Positions 1 through 11,540 of a DNA stretch of 64,000 nt are shown in pieces. The notes under the pieces are model-generated. The model was not told where the DNA came from. It worked only from the letters and a program-made list of their open reading frames with translations, and did no database searches. Location: contig NC_134094.1 of assembly GCF_000715075.1 (NCBI RefSeq), positions 82,289,120 through 82,353,119 of the forward strand. Reading direction: 5' to 3'. Each line of letters opens with the position of its first letter. Position 1 is the stretch's first letter. Both the position numbers and the translations under genes were made by a program. Source of the DNA: Nicotiana tabacum. Taxonomy: Eukaryota; Streptophyta; Magnoliopsida; Solanales; Solanaceae.

Positions 1-935
1 AATAATTCATATGGGGAATTAAGAACATAGGCGCCCCTAGTACTTCTATGAATAGAGTCATTTATGAAAGTTGCGCGTTTACTCGTTTCGTTTGTATTGT
101 ATGAATCATGCCAAAAAGAAATAAGGGATAGCCTTAACATACCTGAACCGATTCTCTTGACAATCCCTCTAACACACACCAATTGCGAAAAAGACACGTA
201 ACAGCGGATCGAATGAGGAAAAAATCCGTATGATGTTCTTGAGAAAGATTATACCGGACTCCCTTAGAATTGCAAATCTCGTTGCTATTACGTAGTATAA
301 CTTCGTAAGAATTTTTTAGTAAATCACGTTGCTATCACATAATAATTTTTGCTGAAGCTTTCTTCGTTACATTATAGAGATACAAAGTGAATTAGAGAGC
401 TCTTTAATATCTTTGGGTGTGGGCCCCACTGATATGGTGACTTAGCCACAAAAACTTTCTAAATGTGCCACCTTTTACATGAATTAAGAGTCACAATTTT
501 GTCTTTGATCAAGACCTCAACTGCTGCCACGTTGGGAGGCCTACTAAACTTATCCAAAGATTATAATTAATTAGCTAATCTCCCACCAAAGATTATTAAT
601 TATCAATTATCTATATAATTAAGAATTATCCCAAATTACTTAAAATATTACTCACTTTTTACATACTCTATTCACCTTATCATAATCATGTGGTACCTTG
701 TATGACACTAGTTTATAAACACCGGTTATTATAGATCGGACCATAATTTATCCCAAATTGACAACCTTCAACGAAACTCATTTTTTGAATCGTTTACCCT
801 TTAACTTTCATGGAACTTACTTATCGCCTGTTATAAATAGAATAAATGCTTATAACCTCAAACATAATCTCATTCCCGAGTCTATGTCGATTAACTTACG
901 ATGAAACTTTAACGTACGAAATGCGCGATGTAACA
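1..935. mobile_element. Partial long LTR, same family as the 35258-38100 solo LTR
   Basis: These bases are the last part of a long LTR. Several blocks match 36960-38100 by eye: the 'gatagccttaacatacctg' block near 130 and near 36990, the 'cttaaaatattactcactt' block near 640 and 37665, and the closing GTAACA. The terminus at 935 (...gatgtaaca) corresponds to the terminus at 38100 (...gggtgtaaca). From 937 onward an open coding frame of another element begins, so 935/936 looks like the insertion boundary. The other end and its target duplication lie outside the window. No protein-coding capacity is seen. Confidence 0.6.
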
Positions 936-936
936 G

Positions 937-2691
937 CCTAAGACCACTAAACTTAGACCTTTTGAAGGGGACGAGGGTGCGCCCTTACCCGTTGATCCCT
1001 CAATTATGGGACAACCCAGAGCTACCGTGGGGGAGAAGAAGAAGAGGAAAAGAAAGTCTTTGGGCTCCCCGGGTCCCGAGATAAAGCCAAAAAAGAGGGC
1101 GGCTTCTCGGGCTCGTAAGCCCAAGAAGAACACCAACTCCCGGGTGCCGGATTCTAACTCGCTTCGCCGGCTCAGGGATGAGTCCGAAGAAGATGACATC
1201 TTTGTCGCTCACGGATCGACCTCCGCCGGGGAGCAGGCGTCCACCGAGGAAAAGAGCCATGAGGCTGATATTCTTCTGATTCGAGAGGCCGAGATGGAGA
1301 TGAGGGCTGAGACCTCCCGAGAAGCCGCTTCTGTCCCGAAGGAGGCGACCAGTGTGATAGACATCATCGAGACACCCTCCTACACTGAGTCCATGCTTGA
1401 AGAGGCCTAAGCAGTAAAGGAAAAGTCAAGTAAAGGAGTTCACGACGTGGACGATCCTCTCCACTCCTTCTTTGATGGCATTGACATGTTGACTTTGGAA
1501 GATTTTTTCAGGCTGGGCGACTTGGAGATCCCGAAGAAGGACGTGCCTTCGGAGGCTAGCAGGCCGAGTTCGAGCCTAAAACCGGAGAAGCAACTTCCTG
1601 CTCCACGAGATATTGGTGCCTTTGTTAGTTTGCAGGCCTTGGTACTTCACCACGAGAGCTTCCTCAGGTACCGCTTCGAAATCAACCGGCTCGAGTTCGA
1701 GCTCAAGGAGAACGTTCGGAAGAAGGACATGTATATGTTTTTCAGTAAGCAGCAGGACGAGGCCGTCAAGGATCTTCAAGCCGAGCTGGATAGGGCTCAG
1801 AAGTAAGCTTTGACCCTGAAGCGGGAATATGCTGATCTGGTCAAAAAGGTAAAGGTCTTTGAAGTTAAAAATGAGGAGCTAGTCACGGTGGCTAACAACA
1901 CAACCTCGTAGGTCCAACAGAAGATCGACCTGATCGACCAACTCCGAGCCGATATGAACGAGGTCCAATCCATGATCGACGGGTGGAAAAGCAAAATGGA
2001 CCTGCTGGCATCAGAGAAAGAAACTGCTAAGGTGGAGTTGGCATCGTTTGAGAACCAACTCCGGGTGGCGAAGGACAAAGCTGACAAGTGGTCTCAGCTG
2101 AATGACGATCTCCGAGCACAGTTGAGCTCGGCTGTCACAGAGCGGGACGCCCTCGGTAGTGAACAGTGGCGAAGCCATATAGTTATAAGGGTGGTCAACT
2201 GACCACCCTTCGATGAAAAATTACACTGTGTACATAGGTAAAGATTACGTTTTAGAGGTATATAACACTTATTGAACACCCTTTGTCGTAAATATTTTTC
2301 ACTTTTTTAAAAAAAAATTGAACACCCTTGGGGAAATTCCTAGCTTCGCCACTGGTAGTGAATGCAAGGCAGTGAAGTCCAAGTTGGATACAACCTCCAT
2401 CGATATCGGAGAAATGGTGGCCAAATACAAGACCAATGTGGAGCCAGTTGAGGTCCGCCTGAAGGCAAAGGTCGAATACATGAAGCGACTATCCGAAGAG
2501 AGACCCTCAAAGAGATCTACGCCCGAGGTTTTGACCTATCGGTTGAGACCGAAGAGGCCAAAAAGTTCGAGGCCGAGGCAAAGAAGCTTTACGAGCCTGA
2601 AGGTGCCGAAGGCTCTAAGGGTTTCGAGGGATCGGAGGGATCCGAAGGCTCCGATGGTTTTGGCGACGAGTCGGGCCCCAGTGAAGACTAG
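937..2691 (+). pseudogene. Antisense accessory ORF (aORF) of the Tat element: basic N-terminus plus coiled coil
   Basis: One reading frame can be followed from 937, where the adjacent LTR begins, to a stop at 2689-2691. In-frame stops interrupt it at 1408, 1804 and 1909, an inserted MITE at 2164-2354, and a frameshift near 2500. The first part is a Lys/Arg-rich tract (from about 1030: EKKKRKRKS, then KPKKRAASRARKPKK), possibly a nuclear or nucleic-acid-binding signal. A long heptad-rich segment follows (about 1650-2150 and 2363-2500; e.g. DKADKWSQLNDDLRAQLSS). The tail is Gly/Ser/Glu-rich (GSEGSEGSDG). It is antisense to pol. Function is unknown; antisense ORFs at this place are known in Tat elements. 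The true start probably lies left of 936, removed by the insertion. Confidence 0.75.
2164..2354. mobile_element. hAT-type MITE inside the aORF
   Basis: A 191-bp insert is flanked by perfect 8-bp target duplications GTAGTGAA (2156-2163 and 2355-2362). It has terminal inverted repeats CAGTGGCGAAGC at both ends. An internal inverted repeat, gggtggtcaac/tgaccaccc, is also present. Eight-base TSDs and CAG-starting TIRs are hallmarks of the hAT superfamily. There is no coding capacity. Removing the insert and one TSD restores continuity of the host ORF frame across the site. Confidence 0.92.
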
Positions 2692-2945
2692 GCGTAGATG
2701 CCTTAGTACTTTTTTATTTTATTTTTTGTCTCATGTACATATATGTTTTTGTTTATTTTGAGGACATTTTTAATGGGCCTTTGTAAATATACTCCGGAAT
2801 ATATATATATGGAATTTTCCCTTTATGGCAATATCGTACCTTTCCTTCGATACGGTTATTCCCAATTCGGTCCTAACTTTCCCTCGTTCAGGTTCTGGGT
2901 GTGTAATGTTACTTTCCTCTACACCAAGTCCCCGATCTTGAAATG

Positions 2946-3865
2946 TCATAGATTAGCTCTTCGGTTGTAGTATCTTTCTATCCGTTGTTTCTGGGTGGCC
3001 AACCAGACTAGAGCTACCTCACGCCTTTTATCTAATAGTTCTAGGCTCGTGATCATGGCTTTGCCATTTGACTCTTCGGTCGCATATTGGAATCTGACGC
3101 TCGGCTCTCCCAACTTGACTGGTATCAAGGCTTCAGCCCCATAGACCAACGAAAACGGAGTGGCCTCGGTACTAGACTTCGAGGTTGTACGATATGCCCA
3201 TAGGACTTCAGAAAAGATTTCCTTCCATTTCCCTTTGGCATCGGTCAATCTCTTTTTTAGGTTTTGAAGTATGGTCTTGTTTGTTGATTCCGTCTGTCCA
3301 TTCCCACTAGGGTGGTAAGGTGTTGATAGTATCTTCTTAATCTTGTGATCTTCGAAAACTTATTTACCTTGCTACCGATGAATTGCTTCCCATTATCGCA
3401 CACAACTTCGGCTGGTATCCCAAATCGACATATTATGTGGTCCTAGATGAAGTCAATGACTTCTTTCTCCTAGATCTTTTCGAATGCTTGAGCCTCGACC
3501 CATTTGGAAAAATAACCAGTCATGAATAGTATGAATTGAGATTTGCCGGGTGCACATGATAGGGGACCGACGATGTCCATTCCCAATTTCATAAACAGCC
3601 ACGGGGACAAGACCGAGTGGAGTAGCTCTCCTGGTTGATGGATCATCGGTGCGTGTCTCTGGCAGTCATCGTATTTTCATATGAAGTCCTTCACATCCTT
3701 CTCCATTTCGGTCCAATAATAGTCGGCCCTGATTAATTTTCGAACCAAAGATTCTGCCCCCGAATGGTTTCCGCAAGTGCCTTCGTGAACTTCTTTCAAG
3801 GCGTACTCGGTATCTCCCAGCCCCAAGCGTCGAGCTAACGGGCCGTCGAACATTCTCCTAAACAA
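2946..3865 (-). pseudogene. Tat element integrase remnant
   Basis: Reading leftwards from 3865, an H2C2-like segment is visible (HEGTCGNHSGAESL ... YYWTEMEKDVKDFI). An in-frame TGA and the sequence YDDC follow, where a CxxC zinc pair is expected, so the first Cys is lost. Core integrase pieces continue through several stops and frameshifts. The last clean block, 3248-2946, reads AYRTTSKSSTEATPFSLVYG, the typical C-terminal integrase block after the catalytic domain. Integrase would insert the cDNA; this copy cannot. The aORF lies downstream on the opposite strand. Confidence 0.8.
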
Positions 3866-4533
3866 TTGCCTTCGACCAAGCTAAATCTAGCAGCCTTGGT
3901 ACGTATGGCTCTCGATTCTTTAGGATCCGAGGGTAGTTTCCGAGTTTTCAAGTAGTCTATGTACTTGTTCCTCCAATCCCAGGTTAAATTCGTTGAGTTT
4001 ACTTCGTCTTGGACTTCTTCTATCACCGACTTTATGATCTCTACGACTATTCCCGAACTGAATTCATCATCGTCAACCGATGAACCCAAGTTAGCCAGAG
4101 CATCAGCCTCGGTGTTTTGATCTCGGGGCACGTACTGTAGGGTCCATTCTTTGAATTGATGCAGCGTTACCTGTAATTTGTCTAAATACCTTTGCATTCA
4201 TTCCACTTTCACTTCGAACGTCCCATTGACTTGATTTACCATGAGGAGGGAATCACACCTAGCTTCGACCACAAGGCTTTTAGCCAATTCGAGACCTGCA
4301 AACATGGCCTCATACTCGGCCTCATTGTTAGTTAATTTCACAGTTCTAATAGACTTCCTAACTACATTCCCTGTAGGAGGTTTCAGCACGATGCCGAGCC
4401 TGGACCCCTTTGCGTTCGAGGCACCGTCCATAAAAAAGGTCCAAGTTCCCGAAGTAGTCCCCGAGGCTAACAATAATTCTCTTTCGACTTCGGACACTAA
4501 GGCCGGTGTAAAGTCGGCCACGAAGTCGGCCAA
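3835..4533 (-). pseudogene. Second (archaeal-type) RNase H domain of the Tat element
   Basis: The block 4533-4198 shows the RNase H fold signatures in order: FMDGASNAKGS (first Asp), LTNNEAEYEAM (Glu), and CDSLLMVNQVNG (Asp). It continues in 4197-3835 with DQNTEADALANLGSS, the usual last Asp-containing motif. A second RNase H after the RT's own RNase H is a known Tat/Ogre trait. It would degrade RNA in RNA:DNA hybrids during reverse transcription. One stop (TGA, 4198-4200) splits it, so it is probably inactive. Confidence 0.82.
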
Positions 4534-4596
4534 AATTTGAGATTTTATGATAGTTCAGGGTCGATACTCGATATTGTACCCGCTGAATTTGATGCC

Positions 4597-5640
4597 TCAT
4601 TTGGCCAATCGGCCCGAGAGCTCGGGTTTGTACATGATGGTCCTTAGTGGGTAAGAGGTTACGACACATATGGGATGACCTTGAAAGTACAATTTTAACT
4701 TTCTGGAGGCGCTTAGCATAGCGAGCGCCAACATTTCCAGGTGAGGATACCTTGTTTCAGCCTTGCCTAGAGTTCTATTGACATAGTAAATAGGGAATTG
4801 CGTACCTTCCTTTTTCTGGACTAAGACTCCACTTACCGTCACCTCGAAAACCTCCAAGTAAAGGTATAACTGTTCATCCGCCTTCGGAGTGGAACAGGCA
4901 TTCCAGGTCCAGGAAACATTATTCTTCTTCTTCAACAGTGAGAAGAACCGATGGCTTTTGTCAGAGGTCCTCAATATGAATCGGCCCAGGGCGGCTATAC
5001 GCCCGGTCAACCTCTGAACGGCCATGACGTTATCCACCACGGTGATGTCTTCTATGGCTTTGATTTTGTCAGGATTGATCTTGATTCCCCGATTAGATAC
5101 ATGAACCCGAGGAATGTTCTGGATCCGACCCCGAATACGCACTTTTTCGGGTTCAACTTCATATTGTATCTCTTCAATATGTCGAAAGTTTCCTGCAAAT
5201 ATTTCAAATGGTCCTCTGTTCACAGGGACTTGACTAACATGTCATCAACATAAACTTCCATTGATTTTGCTATCTGTTCTTCGAACATCCGGTTTACTAC
5301 GCGTTGATAGGTGACACCAGCATTCTTTAATCCGAATGGCGTTACGTTATAACAATAGGTGCCGAATTTAGTTATAAAGGAAGTTTTTTCTTGGTCGCCC
5401 GAGTCCATCCGAATTTGGTTGTTCCAGGAATATGCATCGAGAAAACTGAGTATCTCGTGCCCGGCTATCGCGTCGATCATCCAATCGATGTTAGGCAAAG
5501 GAAAAGAATCCTTAGGGCATGCCTTGTTCAGATCTTTATAATTCACACACATTCTTAGCTTATTTCCTTTCTTAGGTACTACCACTACATTGGCTAACCA
5601 GTCTGAGTACTTAACTTCCCGAGTGAAGCCTATTTTAAGG
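4597..5640 (-). pseudogene. Tat element reverse transcriptase and first RNase H
   Basis: The fragment 5585-5220 carries RT palm motifs: MCVNYKDLNKACPKDSFPLP, FLDAYSWNNQI, and the catalytic YVDD (in EVYVDDMLVKS), which is intact. A frame change near 5220 leads into 5223-4597. That part holds the connection segment (NRGIKINPDKIKAIEDI, LTGRIAALGRFI) and a first RNase H-like domain (PKADEQLYLYLEVFEVTVSG, YPHLEMLALAM). RT copies element RNA into cDNA. At least one further frameshift lies near 5115, so no full-length product is possible. Confidence 0.87.
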
Positions 5641-6035
5641 AGTTCAGATACCTCGTCCTTAATGAATGTGTGTTTGACCTCAGGCTACGGTCCTCTTTTA
5701 TACTTAACCAGATAGAACTTCGGGTCCTAACTCATCTTATGAGTGGTTACCTCCGATGGGATCCCTGTCAATTCAAGATGGGACTAAGAGAAACAATCTA
5801 TGTTAGCTATAAGAAATTGAATGTGTTTTTTTTCTGAGATCGAGAGTTAACCCCGTTCCCAGGTATACCTTCCGATCGGGTAAGTGTTCGATCAATATGA
5901 CTTGCTCCAGCTCCTTGACCATCGATTTGGTGGCATCAGAATCATCGGGAGTAATGAACGACCTAGGAACTCCGTAATCATCCTCCTCGCCTACTCCTCG
6001 CTCTTCTGGTACGGTCGGGGACGATTCGGTGATTG

Positions 6036-6560
6036 CTATTTAATTTCTTCCTTCATGGCCGGCTCCGTGTTTTTTGATGTCAAAACCACGGGCACTGGGA
6101 TCACCTCGTCGACTGCAAATATTTTTTTTGTGGTCGGCTGCTCTCTATAAACCGTATTGATTTCTCCCGGCGTAGGGAACTTCGGTGCCTGGTGTAATGT
6201 TGAGGGTACTGCCCTTATGTTGTGAACCCATGGCCTTCTGAATAAGGCGTTATACCTCATGTCCCTTTTGATCACGTAGAATTTTGTATCTTGAGTCATC
6301 CTGGTGGTATTCACCAGCAGGGTTATTTCTCCTTTAGTAGTTTCACATGCCATGTTAAATCCGTTCAACATCCGGACCGCTGGTACTATTTGATCTTGTA
6401 ACACAACTGCTCTATGACCCTCGATCTGATGATGTTGGTTGAGCTGCTTGGATCAATAAACACGCGTTTAACTCAAGATTTGTTGATAAGTACGGATATC
6501 ACTAGTGCATCATTATGAGACTGTACGATGCCCTTGGCATCCTCGTCGCTGAACGAAATG
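6036..6560 (-). pseudogene. Tat element aspartic protease region
   Basis: Reading leftwards from about 6530, the translation includes HNDALVISVLINKS, a stop, then KRVFIDPSSSTNIIRS. This is the retropepsin-like active-site neighbourhood; the Asp remains and the following residues vary. The open stretch 6404-6036 continues the domain (NGFNMACETTKGEITL, RRPWVHNIRAVPSTLHQ) and the linker toward RT. It would cleave the Gag-Pol polyprotein. The in-frame stop just upstream of the active site disables it. Between 6036 and 5640 I can see only linker-like translation with stops. Confidence 0.65.
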
Positions 6561-6768
6561 GTTCCCTCCGGGATGTAATCTCGGGTGCGCTTTTCCCTCA
6601 TGATGGATACTTCAGTGCGCTTTATCTCGGTCCCTGGGGGACATCAACCCCTCCAATGATCATGTTGATGACATGCTGAGGTTCTTCTTGTTCGGTCTAT
6701 TTATTGGAGTCCCTGTTCCTGAAGTGGTTTTTGGCTCGATCACTAGAAACTCTTGAAGGTGCCCGTTA

Positions 6769-8354
6769 TTAAACAACCGGACAACTTCTTCTCTCAATTG
6801 TCGGAAATCCTTGGTCTTGTGACCATAAGTGAAATGATACTTTACACATTAGGTTACGATCTCTCTTGGTAGGATCAGACTGCAATGGTTCAGGCCACTT
6901 GTTTTCCTTGATGCGCCCAATGGACGATACAATGCTGGTTGCATCAACGTTGAAGTTATACTCTAATAATATTGGTGCTTCCCTTCCCCCGAGCATCCTG
7001 TCAAAAACATTCTTGCTCATCAGACCTCGGCTATTGGTGCCACAGTCGCTTCCCTTCTAAGTCCTCGTGGGGTTACGCCCGTGCCCGTTTCTCCTTCGAT
7101 TTGCACTGTATGGTTGATACCAATCTCGGACCGGCCTTGATTCATGATCGACGACTCTCTTAGGCATGTCGATGGTTCTGATGGGATAAACAGACCCAGA
7201 AGGGGCTCTGAGTTGGTCGTCCTCGACTCTGAGTTTTGACTGGTACCTGTTGTGGACGTCGGCCCAAGTTACCGTCGGGTACTCTACCAAATTTTGTTTC
7301 AGCTGCTGCAAAGCCAAGGAGCATCGAGGGTTAAGTCCTTGAATGAATGTCTGAACGGACCAATCATCCGCAACCGGAGGCAAATCCATCCGTTTCATTT
7401 GAAATCTTGACATTAACTCTCTGAGCATCTCGTTGTCCCTTTGCTTAACCTTGAAAAAGTCCGATTTTCTGGTCTCGACCTTGATGGCCCCGGGATGAGC
7501 CTTTACAAAAGTATCTGCGAGCATAGCGAACGATTCAATGGAATTTGGGGTCAAGTTGTGGTACCATATCATTGCTCCTTTTAACAAAGTTTTCCCGAAC
7601 TTCTTTAATAACACTAACTCGATTTCGTCGTCTTCCAAGTCGTTACCTTTGATGGCGCATGTGTAGGAGGTCACATGCTCATTCGGATTCGTGGTTCTGT
7701 TATATTTTGAAATATCTGGCATACGAAACCTCATCGGTATTGGCTTCACTGCCGCGCTCGGAGGAAAAGGCTTTTGGACAAATTTCTTGAGTTCGAGCCT
7801 TTCAATATCGGGGGAACTCCTGGGATTTGATCGACCCGGGAATTATATGTCTCCATCTTCTTGTCATTTGCCACAATTATCTTTTCACCTGATTCCACCC
7901 GTTTTGTTAATGCTTCAAACATTTTTATTACTTCAGGGCTGACACCGGGCTCGGTTTCACCCGGTCTTTCGGTGATCTGCTCATTTCTTTGGGTGTTTTC
8001 CCAAGATAGTTCGGGCTCAACTCTGCTGGGGACGCGACTTTGATATTGCAGCTGCGCTATCGCCGTTTGTTGAGCTTGCAACATTTTGAAGATCAATCGT
8101 AGACTAACCCTATCACCTTCGCCTTTGGGCACTCTTCGATCCGTTGGTCGGGCTCCCCCGCGAACGCTGTTCTTGGGGTCGGTAGGCAGGTTAGCGTCGA
8201 TGGCCACCTGCGAGTTAGCGTCGACTGGGTCTGTAACTGGAACTCTGTTGGGGACAGCAGGGGGCACCTCATTGCTAGGCACAAAATTGTTGTTTTCACC
8301 ATGATGGCCAGACTCAGCCTTAACGTTCAAGTGAGCAGACTGAGAATTTAACAT
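6769..8354 (-). pseudogene. Tat element Gag
   Basis: The likely start is the ATG at 8352-8354, a short leader away from the PBS. The first 180 residues are polar and poorly conserved. After a frameshift near 7810 the Retrotrans_gag core occupies 7749-7057: EHVTSYTCAIKGNDLEDDEI, MIWYHNLTPNSIESFAMLAD, QLKQNLVEYPTVTWADVHNR. A stop at 7057 follows, then 7020-6769 has the nucleocapsid-side segment (YNFNVDATSIVSSIGRIKEN) and a frame change near 6850. Gag packages element RNA into particles. The broken frames make this a pseudogene. Confidence 0.85.
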
Positions 8355-8446
8355 TTTTAAACTGATCTGAAATTGAGACCTTAAAGAACAAGTGTAAAAT
8401 AGAGTGTGTTATGGATATTTGTATCAAACCACCACTATTATCTTTA

Positions 8447-8464
8447 GCCCCACGAGGGGTGCCA
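8447..8464 (-). other. Primer binding site of the Tat element
   Basis: On the minus strand the bases directly after the 5' LTR read TGGCACCCCTCGTGGGGC, beginning three bases after the LTR's terminal CA. A TGG-starting, tRNA 3'-end-like block in this position is the expected PBS for minus-strand cDNA priming. The exact tRNA cannot be named with confidence. Confidence 0.7.
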
Positions 8465-8467
8465 AAC

Positions 8468-9153
8468 TGTTTACCCTTAAAACGGATAACAATTAAATTT
8501 GTACGTAGTTTTAAGGATATGTGGATTGGTTCAACACAACTAATCAAGAAGGTTAGATAAACGAATTAGAGATGAAATAAATAACCAAACCAATTGTGAC
8601 GTTGAGTCCGGGCTCGGATTTAAGCTTAACAGTAGTTTTGTCCTCGACCGAACCCTCGATTCGAAGCCAAATGTGTATGGTAAACTTTGATTAAAATAAG
8701 AACTGTTCAATAGCTAGAAAGTAGAGAAGTAAGTTTGTATTGCCTTGACATGTGTATTACCATGTGTCTATTGAATAAGAAACTTCTCCTTTATATAGTA
8801 GGAGAGTTTTACCCCTAGTACAACTCTAAAGAAAAAATAAAAATCCTCTTTGTAGATCAATCACTGATACGCTACCGACATCAGGCGAGATCCGTACTGT
8901 GATATCCGGTTGGGCGCGGATATCACGACCTTTCGTTAGTCGTGTGCAATCATTTGTAGTATTTTTCGAGGTCTTGGAGCTCGTTCCGGGTTCGGGGGTA
9001 TTGTCTTGTCAGGCCCGGTGGCGAGTACCCCGTTCCAGTTTCGATTCAAAGAGTTCTCAGATTCGGTGTCTATTTCATACAATAATACTTGTTACTTTGT
9101 TTGACTCACCGAGAACTCGGGATGTGTGCTGGCCCTGAGTTTACCCATATACA
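8468..9153 (-). repeat. 5' LTR of the Tat element
   Basis: The segment is bounded by TGT...ACA (TGTTTACCC at 8468; CATATACA ending at 9153) and abuts the PBS. It aligns along most of its length with the independent copy at 27453-28082, which has a clean target duplication and so fixes both ends. Shared blocks include 'acggataa(c/t)aatt', 'ctcctttatatagt(a/c)gg' and '(t/a)actgata'. The conserved 'ctcctttatatag' on the plus strand gives a TATA-like 'ctatataaaggag' on the element's sense strand, a plausible LTR promoter. Confidence 0.75.
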
Positions 9154-9185
9154 ATGTGTTTTTATGCGAATTAAGGGAGTAAAAG

Positions 9186-9980
9186 TAGAGGCGTATTCAG
9201 AATTTTATGAGCATGGGTGCACCACTATCTTTAAATAAATATATGATTTGACAATATAAATTTTTTTACAATGACCAAAGTTGATGGAGAAACTCTAGTT
9301 AATATTATTAGCATTATGTATATCCTCGACGGTTTTTTATACTTTAAAAACTATCAATAATAACATTATTACTTACTGTTTTTAATATCTTACGTTATAT
9401 ATAGCAAGCTAAAAAGTATTAAAAATTCTTCATCCGTCCTATTATGTATATCTTTTTATGTACTTTTATTTCCATGTAGATATTTGATTTGCATTATTAG
9501 TTTTTGATTATAGTAGGAGTTTAAGATTAATTTTATTATCTTTTTTTGGTACTTCATTTCTTGACAAAATGTAAACTTTTTGAGATAGAAGTTCTCTTTT
9601 TTAGAGACCACTTACAAACTACTATTATCAGTGATAATCTCCAAGAGTAAAAGATGGTATCACAATATCACATTTTATGAAATAATTTAGTGAAAATTTT
9701 CTTTTTAAAGAACAAATTAAGTCCGAGTAATCAGAAAAGAAAACAATAAAGATATAAAAATATTTTTAATCAAAAAGTCTAAAGGAGTAAGTAAGGATCA
9801 AACCCCTAACTTTGGGGGCGAATGTGCACTCATTGACCGATGAGCCAAAGTGCTCACTTGAGCATGGGTTCACACATGCTTATTTAAGAACAAAATCAAA
9901 AAATATAAGTGATATACATAATTTAGGGAGGGGAGAATGGATTCACGTGAACCCAACCTTCCCATATAGATCGGTCCGTG
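9186..9980. mobile_element. Non-autonomous hAT element
   Basis: The left end TAGAGGCGTATTCAG and right end GATCGGTCCGTG (degenerate inverted repeats) are flanked by near-identical 8-bp duplications: AGTAAAAG at 9178-9185 and AGTAAAAT at 9981-9988. The interior is AT-rich and has no ORF. It includes 'ggatcaaacccctaactttggggg' and 'gagcatgggtt', which recur near both ends. It sits just outside the Tat LTR. Confidence 0.65.
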
Positions 9981-9988
9981 AGTAAAAT

Positions 9989-10092
9989 TTAGCAAAATTA
10001 TCTGTGGACAGAGCTATTGGTGGGATAGAGTTAACCCGTCAATTGAATTACGCGTAAACTAACCCGAATACCACAGTTATAAAAATGCAAGT
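9989..10092 (+). mobile_element. SINE-like 3' tail fragment
   Basis: The segment ends in 'cgaataccacagttataaaaa', preceded by 'ccgtcaattgaattacgcgtaaactaaccc'. A similar tail recurs at 42990-43040 ('ccgttgaattaatcgag ... ctgaataccacaattataaa'). Such tails are familiar from Solanaceae SolS-type SINEs. The 5' promoter boxes are not recognisable, so this is a fragment at best. Confidence 0.4.
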
Positions 10093-10174
10093 GTCATACA
10101 CAATTATCAAGTTTAAATTATCGTAAATGGGACTAGTTTGGTCATATATAATTTGTAGCAACAATACTGTTAAC

Positions 10175-11094
10175 TAGGGGTGTGTATAGGTCGGGTTGGT
10201 TCGGATTTTTCAATTATCAAACCAAACTAATGGTATCGAATTTTTAAATTTATAAACCAAACCAAACCAGCAAAGTCGGGTTTTTCAATCTCGATTTTTC
10301 TCGGATTTTTCGGATTTTTTCGGGTTTTCGGGTTTTTTTCCGGTAAAGTCTTCATAACATAAAATATATAACTTGTGATCCAAAAATTTCTTAGGTCCTA
10401 GTAAAATATAACTATATAATGTGTTTTTTAAGAAACTAACACAATAATATGAGATAAGTCATAGCATTATACTAAAAATATTCAATAACAAATATAAAAT
10501 AATAAAATTACATAAAACAAATATTGCTAATTAATAAGCCATAATAAAAATTAACATAATCTAAAAATACTATATAAGTCATGCTAAAATAAGTATTGCT
10601 AATAAGTACTAATATTAATTACATAACTAAGCACTAAAGAAAAAGATAAGCTAAGTTATACATTTTCATTATAAACCAATATAAAACTAAAATAATTATA
10701 CAACACTATCGTCATTCCTAGTATTGAATTGAATTTCTTTTATTAACAATAGTATTGATTTGAACTTTGTTTAAGTTACTACATTTATGGGCCATAAAAT
10801 TTATTTACCATTCAAGAATCTAATTAATACGTTAAAAGATAAAATTGTGAAAAAGTTTAAGAAATAAATAAATATTTATATGTATAAAATATTTTTAAAA
10901 ATTATATAAATATACTATCGGGTTGGTTTAGTTTCAGTTTTGACTTTTTTTAGTTAAAACCAAACCAAACCAATTATGGTCTGATTTTATTTTCCAATAC
11001 CAAACCAAATCAAACCAAACCATATCATATTTTTTTTTCCGATTTAACTCGAATTATCGATTTGATACGGTTTATCAGTTTTCTTTGTACCCTA
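10175..11094. mobile_element. hAT-like element with GGTTTGG-rich ends
   Basis: A 920-bp insert is flanked by perfect 8-bp duplications CTGTTAAC (10167-10174 and 11095-11102). It starts TAGGGGTGTG and ends GTACCCTA. Long imperfect inverted subterminal regions are rich in 'ggtttggtt'/'aaccaaacc' (10190-10330 against 10915-11080). The interior is AT-rich without a gene. The TSD length points to the hAT superfamily. The long complementary ends could fold back. Confidence 0.88.
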
Positions 11095-11102
11095 CTGTTA
11101 AC

Positions 11103-11540
11103 CCTTGTCGGTGACATCCCTAAATGAAAGAATTTGATCTAGCAAGTCCCTCTTATGAGCAATCCATTCATATTACTGAAATCATATACATATAAACATT
11201 CATCAAGATTCATTCCTAAATATACATTTCAACTACTAATCAACCCAAGAGCTGAAATAAAAAAAATCATAAAACGAGAAACAAATAATTTTTTGGGAAA
11301 TTCTAGCAGCTCAGCTCAAACTCGGACGTCCTAAATTCATCACGAGTGGCTTCACACTCATGTTTCAAGACATTGACTTAGCTCGATTCAATTCGGTTTG
11401 ACTAACCTCAAGCTCACAATTGTCTATCCTAGTAATTACTAGTCCTTTGATATTTGAATTAGTTTACGCACACGTCGACTCTATCACAATTGTTTGCGCG
11501 TACGTCAACTATTTCACCGAATAATTACTGATTGTTGGAG
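11103..11540. other. Intergenic, 3' side of the patatin-like gene
   Basis: AT-rich sequence that must contain the 3' UTR and polyadenylation region of the minus-strand gene ending at 11541. I see no clear canonical poly(A) signal close to the stop and no other feature. Confidence 0.4.

Larger units (their letters stand above)
936..9153 (-). mobile_element. Tat-clade Ty3/gypsy retrotransposon, degenerate, 3' end missing
   Basis: The element is read on the minus strand. Its 5' LTR is at 8468-9153 and its PBS at 8447-8464. Gag lies at about 6770-8354, then protease, RT, first RNase H, an extra RNase H, and integrase ending near 2946. An antisense accessory ORF runs at 937-2691. The order pol, then antisense ORF before the 3' LTR, together with two RNase H domains, is known for the Tat lineage (Grande, Retand and relatives). 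The 3' LTR is not in the window because another LTR abuts at 935. Numerous stops and frameshifts show it is non-autonomous now. Confidence 0.85.
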
